NCBI GenBank assembly: GCA_902789175.1
Contig: CADANF010000002.1
Span: forward strand, 62,001 to 126,000
Direction: 5' to 3'
Length of the DNA stretch: 64,000 nucleotides
Source: an uncultured Lachnospiraceae bacterium
Lineage (GTDB): Bacteria > Bacillota > Clostridia > Lachnospirales > Lachnospiraceae
Part shown: in pieces, positions 35,201 to 43,924 of the stretch
Layout: each line of letters begins with the position of its first letter
How positions within the stretch are numbered: the first letter of the stretch is position 1
The notes under the pieces: model-generated
Database searches by the model: none
Told to the model about the DNA's origin: nothing
The model's input: the letters and a program-made list of their open reading frames with translations, nothing else
Translations under genes and position numbers: made by a program

Positions 35201-36904
35201 AGAGGATCTGTAGGATCTTCCTTTGCAGCAACAATGGCGGGAATAACAGAAGTTAATCCTTTGTCACCGCATTATATATGTCCGGAGTGTCATTTTACTG
35301 ACTTTGATTCACCGGAAGTACTTAAATTCTCGGGTATGTCGGGGTGTGATATGCCGGATAGAGACTGTCCGGTATGTGGCCACAAGCTGATCAAAGAGGG
35401 ACATGATATCCCGTTTGAAACATTCCTTGGTTTTAAGGGAGATAAGGAACCGGATATCGACCTTAACTTCTCCGGAGATTATCAGCCAAGGGCTCATGCC
35501 TATATTGAAGAGATCTTTGGTAAAGGTTATGCCTTCCGTGCAGGAACTATAGCAACTTACGCAGATAAAACTGTGTATGGCTACGTGCTTGGTTACTGCG
35601 AAAGACGTGGAATTAAGAAGCGTAAGGCTGAAATGGACAGACTGGTTCAGGGCTGTCTTGGTGTTAAGAGAACTACAGGTCAGCATCCGGGTGGTATGAT
35701 AGTTCTTCCAAATACAGAAGAAATATATAGCTTTACACCTATTCAGAAGCCTGCAAACGATATGAGTGCAGCCTGGACGACGACTCATTTTGAATATCAT
35801 TCCATCGACCATAACCTGCTTAAGTTTGATATCTTAGGACACGACGATCCTACCATGATAAGACGTCTTGAGGACCTGACCGGACTTGATGCAACTAAGA
35901 TCCCACTGGATGATAAGAAGGTTTTATCCATATTCCATAATACGGACGCTCTTGGAATAAAGCCGGAAGATATAGACGGCACCCGTCTTGGAACTCTTGG
36001 AATTCCGGAATTTGGTACAGACTTTGCCATGCAGATGGTTATTGATGCAAACCCTGAGTGGTTCTCTGACCTGGTAAGAATCTCAGGACTTTCTCACGGT
36101 ACTGATGTATGGCTGGGTAACGCACAGACACTCATTGAGGAAGGCAAATGTAAGCTTTCTTCGGCAATCTGCTGTCGTGATGATATCATGGTTTACCTTA
36201 TTCATATGGGGCTTGAGCCTGGAGAAGCATTTTCCATTATGGAAAAGGTTCGTAAGGGAATAGTAGCCAAGGGTAAGTGTGATAAATGGCCGGAATGGAA
36301 GCAGGATATGTTAGATCATAATGTACCTGACTGGTATATCTGGTCTTGCGAAAAGATTAAGTACATGTTCCCGAAAGCCCATGCTGTAGCTTACGTTATG
36401 ATGGCCTGGCGCGTAGCTTATTTTAAGATTTACTATCCTTTAGCTTATTATGCAGCTTTCTTTGGCATCCGCGCCACAGCATTTGACTATGGCATAATGT
36501 GCCGCGGTAGAGAAAACCTTGATAGAAATATTGAGGAATTAAAGAAAAAAGATAAGAATGCAATGACAGCAAAAGAAGTTGGTCTTATGAAAGACATGCG
36601 TCTCGTGCAGGAAATGTATGCCCGCGGCTTTGAGTTTGAACCGATTGATATCTATAAGGCTGATGATAAGAAGTTCCAGATAATCAATGGAAAGATCATG
36701 CCGGCTCTTTCATCCATAGAAGGAATGGGAGGTACCGCCGCCCAACAGCTTAAAGAAGCTGCAAAAGACGGCCTCTTTATGTCTCAGGAAGAATTAAAGA
36801 ACCGCGCCAAGATCCCTCAGTCCGCCATAGATAAAATGGCAGAATATGGAATCCTCGGCGACATGCCAAAAACCAGTCAGTTGACATTTGATTTTTTGGG
36901 GTAG
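32261..36904 (+). CDS. polC: DNA polymerase III alpha subunit, PolC type
   Basis: Replicative polymerase of low-GC Gram-positives with built-in proofreading, 1547 residues. Order: N-domain (1-190), a low-complexity Asp/Ser/Ala/Lys segment (about 192-280), OB fold (about 308-400), PHP domain starting RVELHLHTVFSESD (about 411), inserted exonuclease (VFDIETTGIG, HNANFDTGF, HRACDDADVTAKIF), then the palm with PDIDLNFSGDYQPRAHAY and zinc-binding CPECH/CPVCG, ending in LTFDFLG. The start TTG 32261 has only a weak AGAGAG upstream. It is followed by a strong terminator. Confidence 0.96.
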   Translation: MEARKFLDVFTDIEIHNKIRDYFLDVDVTRVLMRNKDMTCLIYIESKHLIPKEMIFSMEEAVRLSLFGMNERVHVTIMERYILSDLYNLETLTESYFPSFLEELSHYNHTLYRMIKRGSYSISEGILTLSLEDSLLAHDREGEIVKYFATIYAERFGMNVGIAIKYIEKKTVKRVDPEEEMLRRAYSYDDVVSYNDGDDYSIEEHDDADSDALSAAESAGVSLPPADASSKTAASSTSSAKASSSNVKPAAKKASADASKNKKYYNREQNWGNKKFQRKPTDDPDCVYGHEVEGECVPINQMEDHMEEICIKGKILSVEEKQLKSGKFILSYAITDFVDSICFKVFMKDEEDKNAMLEDVHVGGFYKIKGNCSEDDFAKELTITKIRGIKLIPDFTSSRKDEYPEKRVELHLHTVFSESDAVTDIAKMIKRAKAWGHKAIAITDHGVAQAFPVANHCVTPDEDFKIIYGLEGYFVDDLKTLVLDSDHQNLDSDYVVFDIETTGIGATRCKIIEIGAVRINKEGEVTGRFSEFINPGVPIPYKIQQLTSITDEMVKNAPPVEEILPKFFEFSKDAMLVAHNANFDTGFIKENAKRLGLNYNFTALDTMTLAYIMLPELGRYNLDRLCKFFGVVNAHHHRACDDADVTAKIFVKLLKMIRDKGINTVDELNDIGKDNADAIKKAKTYHGIILVKNEVGRVNLYRLISESHITYFNRRPRLPMSLINKYREGLILGSACSSGELYNSILEGASDEEITRIVNYFDYLEVQPLGNDQYLIDDERQDYVNSKEDLIEINKRIIRLGKEFNKLVVATGDVHFLDPEDAIYRSIILEGSRDKGPKKDKEEVKPREGVVNSIEEEMEIQPPLYLRTTEEMLKEFDYLESDLAKEIVITNPNKIADMIEKISPVRPDKCPPVIENSDQILRDICHNKAHEIYGPNLPEIVEKRLEKELNSIISNGYSVMYVIAQKLVWKSVADGYLVGSRGSVGSSFAATMAGITEVNPLSPHYICPECHFTDFDSPEVLKFSGMSGCDMPDRDCPVCGHKLIKEGHDIPFETFLGFKGDKEPDIDLNFSGDYQPRAHAYIEEIFGKGYAFRAGTIATYADKTVYGYVLGYCERRGIKKRKAEMDRLVQGCLGVKRTTGQHPGGMIVLPNTEEIYSFTPIQKPANDMSAAWTTTHFEYHSIDHNLLKFDILGHDDPTMIRRLEDLTGLDATKIPLDDKKVLSIFHNTDALGIKPEDIDGTRLGTLGIPEFGTDFAMQMVIDANPEWFSDLVRISGLSHGTDVWLGNAQTLIEEGKCKLSSAICCRDDIMVYLIHMGLEPGEAFSIMEKVRKGIVAKGKCDKWPEWKQDMLDHNVPDWYIWSCEKIKYMFPKAHAVAYVMMAWRVAYFKIYYPLAYYAAFFGIRATAFDYGIMCRGRENLDRNIEELKKKDKNAMTAKEVGLMKDMRLVQEMYARGFEFEPIDIYKADDKKFQIINGKIMPALSSIEGMGGTAAQQLKEAAKDGLFMSQEELKNRAKIPQSAIDKMAEYGILGDMPKTSQLTFDFLG

Positions 36905-36969
36905 TATGTGATTTATGGATCAAATGTAGAATCTGTAGATGATTATAAATAATTAAGATTTATTGATAA

Positions 36970-36997
36970 AGCCGGAGTATATGCTCCGGCTCTTTCT
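36970..36997 (+). terminator. Rho-independent terminator after polC
   Basis: AGCCGGAG (36970-36977) pairs with CTCCGGCT (36984-36991), loop TATATG, then CTTTCT. It ends the pyrH-to-polC run and borders the reverse-strand module. Confidence 0.85.
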
Positions 36998-37034
36998 GTC
37001 TATTTTCTATGATGAAGGTTGGATAATATAATTA

Positions 37035-37712
37035 TTATTTTTCAAATATTAAATGCATATTAGAGTGTCTTTCAAGTGAATGCTTACCATTTTCAATATA
37101 TTTCCAAGTCGCTTTGTATGTTCCTGGCACAGCAAGTGTTTCATCAGATATAAACTTGATAAAATCATCAACCTTGCCTTCATATTTATCAGCAAAATCA
37201 TCAGACAATAATGTTTTTTCTTCGTCATTAAAATCTTTCAATACACCATACAATACATGTTCCAGATTGCAAGAATTGAAATAAATGCGGTATCCTATAT
37301 TGTGAACTTTGCCTGTTGAATACAGTTTGCATAAAATTTCTGATTTATGTTTATTTCTGCGGTCTATCGCTTGGATGTTACGTCCTTCAATGTGATCTTC
37401 ATAATAATGAATTTTTTCTACATCAGCATTTCTTATGCAATCATTTGTGAAGGCTCCGTCCATATCTGTAAGATGTATTACTTTTATAAAATCATTCCGG
37501 CGATATCCATATTTTATTTTGACGTCATTGATTAGTTTATCTATTTTTGTAACAACATTAGCAACAGTTGTTGATTCGTCAGAAGTAATATCTCCGTGTA
37601 CTACAGTGAACTGGACTTCTTCTGAAGAAAAAAACTCTTTTAATATCCCGCCAATTGCATTTTCGTCACTAGGCCCTTCAACTATTACAACAATAACCTT
37701 CTTCTCACGCAT
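37035..37712 (-). CDS. TOPRIM-like nuclease candidate, partner of the AAA ATPase
   Basis: 225 residues. The start VIVVIVEGPSDENAI carries the glutamate motif of the TOPRIM fold (Glu12), and HLTDMDGAF provides the DxD pair (Asp83, Asp85). A later conserved-looking block, YFNSCNLEHVLYG (about 144-156), is of unknown role. It starts inside the ATPase gene (8-base overlap), so the two are coupled. RloB, AbiLii and AriB, all partners of ABC-type ATPases in phage defence, share this layout; I cannot assign this protein to one of them. Function (RNA or DNA cleavage) is inference. Confidence 0.7.
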   Translation of the reverse strand: MREKKVIVVIVEGPSDENAIGGILKEFFSSEEVQFTVVHGDITSDESTTVANVVTKIDKLINDVKIKYGYRRNDFIKVIHLTDMDGAFTNDCIRNADVEKIHYYEDHIEGRNIQAIDRRNKHKSEILCKLYSTGKVHNIGYRIYFNSCNLEHVLYGVLKDFNDEEKTLLSDDFADKYEGKVDDFIKFISDETLAVPGTYKATWKYIENGKHSLERHSNMHLIFEK

Positions 37713-39099
37713 TATTTAGACTCCTTCCTGCTTTTCGGAATGCACGCGCAATCTTTAAGCTATCGGTTTCTTCATAAATTGCTTCATCCTGTCCACCCAA
37801 AGTAATGCTTCTTATATATGAACTTCGTAGATTATTATTTTCCTTTATATTTTTCATATAAATGTATCGATTCTCTGGATTGACTGTTGAAAACATTATA
37901 CTTTTTTTATTCAGCATCTCAAGAGCTCTAAGGTTATGTGAAGTGAAAATTAATTGACCTTTAGCATTTTTTTCAAAGATATCAAGTAGTTCTCCAAGCA
38001 TATATTCAAAAATGCCAGCATCTAATTCATCAATTACTAGACAGATGGAAGGATTACCAAACGCTTGAATTAGCACATTCAAGATAGAAATTATTTTTAT
38101 AATACCTTCTGATTCCATTCGGATAGGAATTGGTTTCTTTCCGTCACGTATTGACATTAATTCCAATTTCCAACCTTCTTCACCAGAATCCAGCGCTTGT
38201 TTACCATAATCCTTGATTTCAATTTTCATTCCGGGGATAATCGTATATAATACAGTATTTATTTGTTCAACAATAGTTTTCAATAGATTTTTTCTTATGG
38301 AATCTAATATAACTGGTTCTTTCAAAGGAATAACGAAATCTCCCTTTGCTCCATGTGCTTTATTTTCTACACGGAATGCCATTGGTAAAAGAAAATTAGC
38401 TGTTATCAAACCTGAATGAGAATTACTTATAACAAATAAGTCTTTTAAGGCAAAATTAAACAAAGACTTAATTATAAAAGTGTAATCCTTGAAGCTATCT
38501 TCAACTTTCTGGAAGAAGATTTCTCTGCTACTTTCACCAAAAATATATGAACAATTGTTTTTTTCTGCAATTTTTTTAGCAACAATTAAATCTGTTTTTT
38601 TGTTTTTATTCTTTCCAATCAGTTCATCAAGCCTTTTTTGAGGCTTGAAAATATTGTCATGATTAGATCGAACATAATCCATAAATATACTTTTTTTATT
38701 GCGTTTTCCTTTATGGTTAATTGCGCAGTTTAAAAATTCTCTTTCTATTTCAACTCTGCCATCATTTTTTTTCAAACTAATGTTATACCCGACTTCATAA
38801 ATATTTTCTTTAGCAAATATCTTAAATTCAGTATTAATATATGCTACATCATTGTCGGTACTTATATAATCAATGATGTTTTGATCAATGTTTTTTCCTA
38901 GCATAATCTGTTGAAGAAAATACAGTGCATCAACTATAGCGGTTTTTCCAGAACCGTTTTGTCCATAAATACCCAAGACTTCTGAACCGCCAACATTTAG
39001 AGATTTTTCTTTGGACATAGGCATAAAAATAGTACCATTTTTAACATTTTTAATATTTTTTAATGTCATAGATGAAAAACGTACAACTAAATTTTCCAT
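37705..39099 (-). CDS. AAA/ABC-type ATPase of OLD/RloA/AbiLi style, defence candidate
   Basis: 464 residues. Walker A GIYGQNGSGKT (43-53), an ABC-signature-like MESEGIIKI (328-336), Walker B CLVIDELD (353-360) and an H-loop FTSHN (385-389) are separated by a long insert, as in SMC/OLD-like ATPases. There is no membrane segment. GAGGT precedes the ATG on the minus strand. It is the first gene of a two-gene unit with the TOPRIM protein, opposite in direction to everything around it. The exact family within AAA_15/AAA_21-type proteins is uncertain. Confidence 0.78.
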   Translation of the reverse strand: MENLVVRFSSMTLKNIKNVKNGTIFMPMSKEKSLNVGGSEVLGIYGQNGSGKTAIVDALYFLQQIMLGKNIDQNIIDYISTDNDVAYINTEFKIFAKENIYEVGYNISLKKNDGRVEIEREFLNCAINHKGKRNKKSIFMDYVRSNHDNIFKPQKRLDELIGKNKNKKTDLIVAKKIAEKNNCSYIFGESSREIFFQKVEDSFKDYTFIIKSLFNFALKDLFVISNSHSGLITANFLLPMAFRVENKAHGAKGDFVIPLKEPVILDSIRKNLLKTIVEQINTVLYTIIPGMKIEIKDYGKQALDSGEEGWKLELMSIRDGKKPIPIRMESEGIIKIISILNVLIQAFGNPSICLVIDELDAGIFEYMLGELLDIFEKNAKGQLIFTSHNLRALEMLNKKSIMFSTVNPENRYIYMKNIKENNNLRSSYIRSITLGGQDEAIYEETDSLKIARAFRKAGRSLNNA

Positions 39100-39154
39100 T
39101 TTTACCTCGCTTTTATTGTTCGAATATATTAAAAAACTAAATGTGATTAAAAGT

Positions 39155-39196
39155 AATTAAAAGTAAGGTTATGATAGCATAACCTTACTTTTAATT
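39155..39196. other. 19-bp perfect inverted repeat between the defence module and the glycan cluster
   Basis: Arms at 39155-39173 and 39178-39196 are perfectly complementary with loop ATAG; the core is AAAAGTAAGGTTATG. It has As before and Ts after, so it reads as a bidirectional terminator, or as a structured leader for the ATPase gene starting at 39099. Short copies of TTAAAAGTAA lie beside it. Confidence 0.75.
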
Positions 39197-39327
39197 CAAC
39201 TAAAAAATGATTTTGGAACATTTTGTTTCGATTTTACTTTTTGAGATGCTTTTGGTTTACTTAATATCTCCAAAGTGGTAAACTTAAAATAACTAGGTTT
39301 TAGTATGGGGATTAAGGAGAATGTATT

Positions 39328-40101
39328 ATGAAAGTTGTAATTTTAGCCGGGGGCTACGGCACTCGAATCAGTGAGGAAAGTCACTTAAAACCAAAGCCAA
39401 TGATCGAAATAGGTGGAAAACCTATTCTTTGGCATATCATGAAAGAGTATTCACACTATGGCTTCAATGAGTTCATCATTTGTGCCGGATATAAGCAGGA
39501 TAAGATAAAAGATTACTTTGCAAATTATTATCTCTATAATTCAGATGTAACATTTGATTTTACTGATCATAATAAGATGACAGTACATAATAATGTAGCT
39601 GAACCATGGAAAGTAACGATAGTTGATACTGGTCTTGATACAATGACTGGTGGTCGTATTAAGCGTATTCAAAAATATGTGGGAAATGAGACCTTTATGC
39701 TTACATACGGTGATGGGGTCTGTGATATGGACATGAATAAACTCTTGGAGTTCCACAGAAGTCATGGGAAGATTGCCACAATAACGGCCATTGCTCTTAC
39801 TCAGAGATTTGGTGTCCTTGATATGAGTGATGATGGTGTTATCCATAATTTTCGTGAAAAAAATGAGATGGATAATGACCGTATCAATGGTGGATATATG
39901 GTTATGGAACCGGAAATCTTTAATTATCTTGAAGATGACACAACAGTATTCGAGAAGAAACCAATGGTAAGACTTGCAAACGATGGACAGCTTATGGGTT
40001 ATCAGTATGATGGATACTGGCAGTGCATGGATACAAAGAGAGAAAAAGAGTTGCTAGATAGATTGATTGAGGAGAAAAAAGCTCCTTGGATAAAGTGGTG
40101 A
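39328..40101 (+). CDS. rfbF: Glucose-1-phosphate cytidylyltransferase
   Basis: Makes CDP-glucose from glucose-1-phosphate and CTP, the entry to CDP-dideoxy and branched sugars. The start VVILAGGYGTRISEES (nucleotide loop) and KPKPMIEIGGKPILWHIMK are the family signature, with a DG metal site in TYGDGVCDMD. It has 257 residues. AAGGAGA precedes the ATG. It opens the glycan cluster. The usual next steps, CDP-glucose 4,6-dehydratase (RfbG) and the RfbH dehydrase, are not in this window. Confidence 0.93.
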   Translation: MKVVILAGGYGTRISEESHLKPKPMIEIGGKPILWHIMKEYSHYGFNEFIICAGYKQDKIKDYFANYYLYNSDVTFDFTDHNKMTVHNNVAEPWKVTIVDTGLDTMTGGRIKRIQKYVGNETFMLTYGDGVCDMDMNKLLEFHRSHGKIATITAIALTQRFGVLDMSDDGVIHNFREKNEMDNDRINGGYMVMEPEIFNYLEDDTTVFEKKPMVRLANDGQLMGYQYDGYWQCMDTKREKELLDRLIEEKKAPWIKW

Positions 40102-40141
40102 TATAAAATAATAAATATAAAATGAGAAGAGTTATAAAAAT

Positions 40142-42028
40142 ATGAAGATAAGACTTGCAGATTATGTTGCAGATTTTTTAGTCACACATGAAATTAAAGA
40201 TATATTCAGCGTGGTTGGCGGTGGAGCAATGCATTTAAATGATGCTTTTGGACATCACGCAGGATTACATGTTACATATAATCATCACGAACAGGCCTCT
40301 GCTATGGCTGCTGAAGCTTATGCTAGAATTGACAACAGGATTGCGGCTGTATGCGTAACTACTGGACCGGGCGGAACAAATGCACTTACAGGTGTTGCCT
40401 GTGGATGGCTTGATTCCATTCCGATGATGATAATTAGTGGGCAGGTTAGATATGATACTACAGCAAGATATACATCACAGTTTACAGATGGAGAAGAATT
40501 AAGAGCGGTAGGAGATCAGGAATTTGATATAACAAAGGCTGCTGAGTCAATGACAAAATATGCTGTTATGATAGAAGATCCTCTTACTATAAGGTATCAT
40601 CTTGAAAGAGCATTTCATCTTGCAACAACTGGAAGACCGGGACCTGTATGGATAGATATTCCTGTGAATTATCAGGGAATGTATATTGAAACCGACGATC
40701 TTATTGGTTATGAAAACGAAAATGATGTTATTGAGATTAATGGAGAAAATTATGAAACTAAAAGAGATGATGATTCTAATCTTCCTCCATTAGTTGATTC
40801 AGAAACAATAGATGAAATAATAGAATTAATAAAAAAGGCTAAGAGACCTGTATTACATGCAGGTTATGGAATAAGACTTTCTGGTGGATATGACAGTTTT
40901 AGAAAGGTAATAGATAAACTTAATATACCGGTAGTTACATATTGGAATGCTATAGATCTTATAGAAGACGAAAATCCTCTTTATGTTGGTAGAGCTGGTA
41001 ATATGGGAGATAGACCGGGAAACTGGGCTATTCAAAATGCGGATTTGATAGTAGCCATCGGAACCAGAATTTCAATAAGACAGGTAGGATATAATTGGAA
41101 AACCTGGGCAAGATATGCAAAGGTTGTAATGGTTGATATTGATAAAGCAGAAATGAAAAAACATACCATACATGTGGATAAGGCTGTGTGGGCAGATGCT
41201 AAAGATTTTCTTGCAAAGATAGATGAAAGACTTGTAGAAAGTGTTAATCTTCATAGTGAGTGGAATGAAATCTGTCAGAATTGGAAGAAGAATTATCCAG
41301 TTGTAAGAGCATCACAGTGGGAGGAAAATGGAAAAACAGCTAATGTTTATGCTTTTATTAAGTATCTTAGCCATAGCCTTTCAGAAAATTCTTATACAGC
41401 TGTATCAAATGGGGCTTGTTGTGTAGTTGGAAATCAGGCTTTTGAGATAAAAAAAGGAAGCAGATTTGATAATAATAGTGCAATAGCAAGTATGGGTTAT
41501 GGCCTTCCGGCAGCTATAGGAACATGCCTTGGTGCGGGAGTTAAAAATACTATATGTCTTGAAGGGGATGGATCGATTATGATGAACCTTCAGGAATTGC
41601 AAACAATAATTACAAATAGACTTCCAATTAAGATATTCCTTATTAATAATTCAGGATATCATTCCATAAGAATTACTCAGTCAAATCTTTTTGCAGAACA
41701 TTCTAAAGTTGGAATAGGTGAAGAATCAGGAGATTTATCCTTCCCTGAATATAAAAGGATAGCTGAGGCTTTCGGTTATAAGTATTATAGTGCTCATTCT
41801 AATAAAGAAATGATGCAGGTTGTGGATGAGGTGTTAAACCAGGATGGACCTTTATTTGTAGAAATCTATACTGATACAGAACAAAGATGGGAACCAAAGA
41901 GTTCTACTAAGAGACTTGAGGATGGAACACTTGTTAGTCCTCCGCTTGAGGATTTAGCTCCTTTCCTTCCTAGAGAAGAATTAGAGAAGATAATGATTGT
42001 TCCATTGATTGATGAGAATTATAGGTAG
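40142..42028 (+). CDS. Thiamine diphosphate-dependent enzyme, acetolactate synthase/YerE-like
   Basis: 628 residues with the three-domain ThDP fold. The Pyr domain begins VVGGGAMHLNDAFG and has the catalytic Glu region HHEQASAMAAEAYAR. The PP domain has the ThDP/Mg motif GDGSIMMNLQELQTI. The GGGAMHLNDA variant is reminiscent of YerE, which transfers a two-carbon unit from pyruvate to a CDP-keto-sugar. Its place directly after rfbF (40 nt) supports a sugar-branching job over isoleucine/valine synthesis. The specific substrate is unknown. Confidence 0.8.
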   Translation: MKIRLADYVADFLVTHEIKDIFSVVGGGAMHLNDAFGHHAGLHVTYNHHEQASAMAAEAYARIDNRIAAVCVTTGPGGTNALTGVACGWLDSIPMMIISGQVRYDTTARYTSQFTDGEELRAVGDQEFDITKAAESMTKYAVMIEDPLTIRYHLERAFHLATTGRPGPVWIDIPVNYQGMYIETDDLIGYENENDVIEINGENYETKRDDDSNLPPLVDSETIDEIIELIKKAKRPVLHAGYGIRLSGGYDSFRKVIDKLNIPVVTYWNAIDLIEDENPLYVGRAGNMGDRPGNWAIQNADLIVAIGTRISIRQVGYNWKTWARYAKVVMVDIDKAEMKKHTIHVDKAVWADAKDFLAKIDERLVESVNLHSEWNEICQNWKKNYPVVRASQWEENGKTANVYAFIKYLSHSLSENSYTAVSNGACCVVGNQAFEIKKGSRFDNNSAIASMGYGLPAAIGTCLGAGVKNTICLEGDGSIMMNLQELQTIITNRLPIKIFLINNSGYHSIRITQSNLFAEHSKVGIGEESGDLSFPEYKRIAEAFGYKYYSAHSNKEMMQVVDEVLNQDGPLFVEIYTDTEQRWEPKSSTKRLEDGTLVSPPLEDLAPFLPREELEKIMIVPLIDENYR

Positions 42029-42139
42029 AATGAATAGCGGTGGGTTCTTGAAGAATTAGGAAAAAATACAATGATTTAGAGTATATATATAAGAATCATA
42101 CAGAACAATTTAATGATATTAATAAAATGAGGGTGTTAA

Positions 42140-42925
42140 ATGATTTTAAAACATAAAATAGTTGAGGATTTAAAAGAATTAAAATCGGAATATGGGGTAG
42201 TATCAATTAAAGCAGAATTTGAAGCAGAAGGTTCAAGAAAGGATGAGCTTATTATGCTTCGTGATTTTGTTGAGGAAGTAGGACTTGGACTAATTATAAA
42301 AATAGGTGGTTGTGAAGCGGTTCATGATTTAGATCAGTGTAAATTACTTGATGCAACTGGAGTTATGGCGCCTATGATTGAAACGCCTTTCGCTATGAAG
42401 AAATTTAAAGGGGCTGTTAAAAAGGTCTATAAAGATATAGATGATGAGAATTTTAATATTGAAAGAATTATTAATGCTGAGACAAAAACATGTCTTAAGA
42501 ATTTTGATGATATATTAGATGAAGGTGAAGGGTTTCTTACAGGAGTTACGGTAGGAAGAAGTGATTTATCGGCATCTATGGATATAGCAAAAAAAGATAT
42601 CGAGACGGAACCAGTTTTTGCTGCAACAAAACAGTTTTGTGATATGGCTAAAAAAAGAGGACTGGTAACTAATTTTGGTGGCAATATTGGAATTGAATCA
42701 ATTCCTTTTATTACTCGAATGAAAGATTGTATTGATAGATTTGAAACAAGAAAAGTAGTTATTGCTAAAAATGATAATCCGGGATTTTTAAAGAAAGTTA
42801 TTGCTGCAGCTCTTTCTTTTGAATTGGATTATCTTAAATTCAAGTCGGCTTATTATACAGCAATGGCAACAGAGGATGCAGCAAGAATCGAAAGACTGAC
42901 AAAACAGGTCGAATCAGTAAAGTAA
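42140..42925 (+). CDS. HpcH/HpaI-like aldolase or citrate-lyase-family protein
   Basis: 261 residues of likely TIM-barrel form. Recognisable stretches are LIIKIGGCEAVHDL, GVMAPMIETPFAMKKF (pyruvate-aldolase-like metal and substrate region) and the end GVTVGRSDLSAS. These resemble the class II HpcH/HpaI/CitE group that splits or forms bonds to pyruvate or acyl units. Located between a ThDP enzyme and a polyprenyl glycosyltransferase, it may supply or use the two- or three-carbon unit for the sugar. Both the substrate and the family branch are uncertain. Confidence 0.6.
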   Translation: MILKHKIVEDLKELKSEYGVVSIKAEFEAEGSRKDELIMLRDFVEEVGLGLIIKIGGCEAVHDLDQCKLLDATGVMAPMIETPFAMKKFKGAVKKVYKDIDDENFNIERIINAETKTCLKNFDDILDEGEGFLTGVTVGRSDLSASMDIAKKDIETEPVFAATKQFCDMAKKRGLVTNFGGNIGIESIPFITRMKDCIDRFETRKVVIAKNDNPGFLKKVIAAALSFELDYLKFKSAYYTAMATEDAARIERLTKQVESVK

Positions 42926-42969
42926 TATAATTACTGATAAAATAAGACTTTTAATGGATGGTGTTTGAT

Positions 42970-43917
42970 ATGGGAGAGAGTAAAAAGAAAAAAATAAGTG
43001 TCCTTATTCCTTGCTATAATGAGCAGGAGAATGTGGGGGCAATGAGTGAGGCTATTGTTTCACTGTTTACAAAAGAATTAAAACAATATGAATATGAGCT
43101 TATTTTTATAGACAACGATTCCAAAGACAATACAAGAACTTTACTTCGTGAAATATGTAAAAAGAATAAGAATGTTAAGGCTATTTTTAATGCAAAAAAT
43201 TTTGGACAGTTTAATTCTCCTTACTATGGAATGCTTCAGGTAACTGGAGATTGTGTAATTGAGATGGTATGTGATTTCCAGGATCCAATCGAATTAATAC
43301 CTGAATACCTTAAATATTGGGAAGAAGGCTATAAGATTTGCATTGGAATAAAGACAAACAGTAAAGAAAATAAACTGATGTATTTCTTTAGAACTATGTA
43401 TTATAAGATGATAAAGAAGATGTCAGATGTGGAACAGATAGAACATTTTACTGGATCAGGACTTTATGACAGAGAATTTATAGAGGTTCTTCGTAATCTA
43501 AATGATCCTACACCGTTCCTTCGTGGCATTGTGGCAGAACTTGGCTTTAAACGTAAAGAAATACCATATGAACAGCCATTACGTAGAGCAGGAAAGACTC
43601 ACAACAATTTTTGGACTCTTTATGATGCTGCTATGCTCAGTATTACATCATATACCAAAATTGGACTTAGGTTATGTACAATGCTTGGATTCATTGTTTC
43701 TATGGTTAGTGCTGTCCTCGGGGTTATATATCTTATTATGAAGCTTTGTATGTGGAATTCATTCCAGGCAGGTACTGCGCCGATTCTCATAGGAATGTTT
43801 TTCCTTGGAGCATTGCAGCTTTTCTTTATAGGATTTATAGGAGAATATATTATAAGCATTAATAAGAGAATAATGGATAGACCCTTGGTTATTGAGGAAG
43901 AGAGAATTAACTTTTAA
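42970..43917 (+). CDS. Membrane GT2 glycosyltransferase (ArnC/DPM1-like)
   Basis: About 315 residues. The GT-A domain starts ISVLIPCYNEQENVG with a later DFQDP metal site, and two C-terminal membrane helices (MLGFIVSMVSAVLGVIYLIM and ILIGMFFLGALQLFFIGFI) follow. Such proteins load a sugar onto undecaprenyl phosphate. The start is unsure: ATG 42970 fits a GGATGG site, ATG 42958 is also possible. It lies 45 nt after the aldolase. Confidence 0.85.
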   Translation: MGESKKKKISVLIPCYNEQENVGAMSEAIVSLFTKELKQYEYELIFIDNDSKDNTRTLLREICKKNKNVKAIFNAKNFGQFNSPYYGMLQVTGDCVIEMVCDFQDPIELIPEYLKYWEEGYKICIGIKTNSKENKLMYFFRTMYYKMIKKMSDVEQIEHFTGSGLYDREFIEVLRNLNDPTPFLRGIVAELGFKRKEIPYEQPLRRAGKTHNNFWTLYDAAMLSITSYTKIGLRLCTMLGFIVSMVSAVLGVIYLIMKLCMWNSFQAGTAPILIGMFFLGALQLFFIGFIGEYIISINKRIMDRPLVIEEERINF

Positions 43918-43924
43918 AAATAAT

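Noticed and set aside
35309..35812. Antisense open frame of 167 codons opposite polC
   Set aside because: It lies fully inside the conserved polymerase domain and has no supporting motif or start signal.
39255..39286. GTTTAC...GTAAAC arms and a GTGGTAAACTT resembling a half-site of the higBA operators, before rfbF
   Set aside because: Only one half matches and the arms are far apart with unrelated spacing; probably chance in AT-rich DNA.
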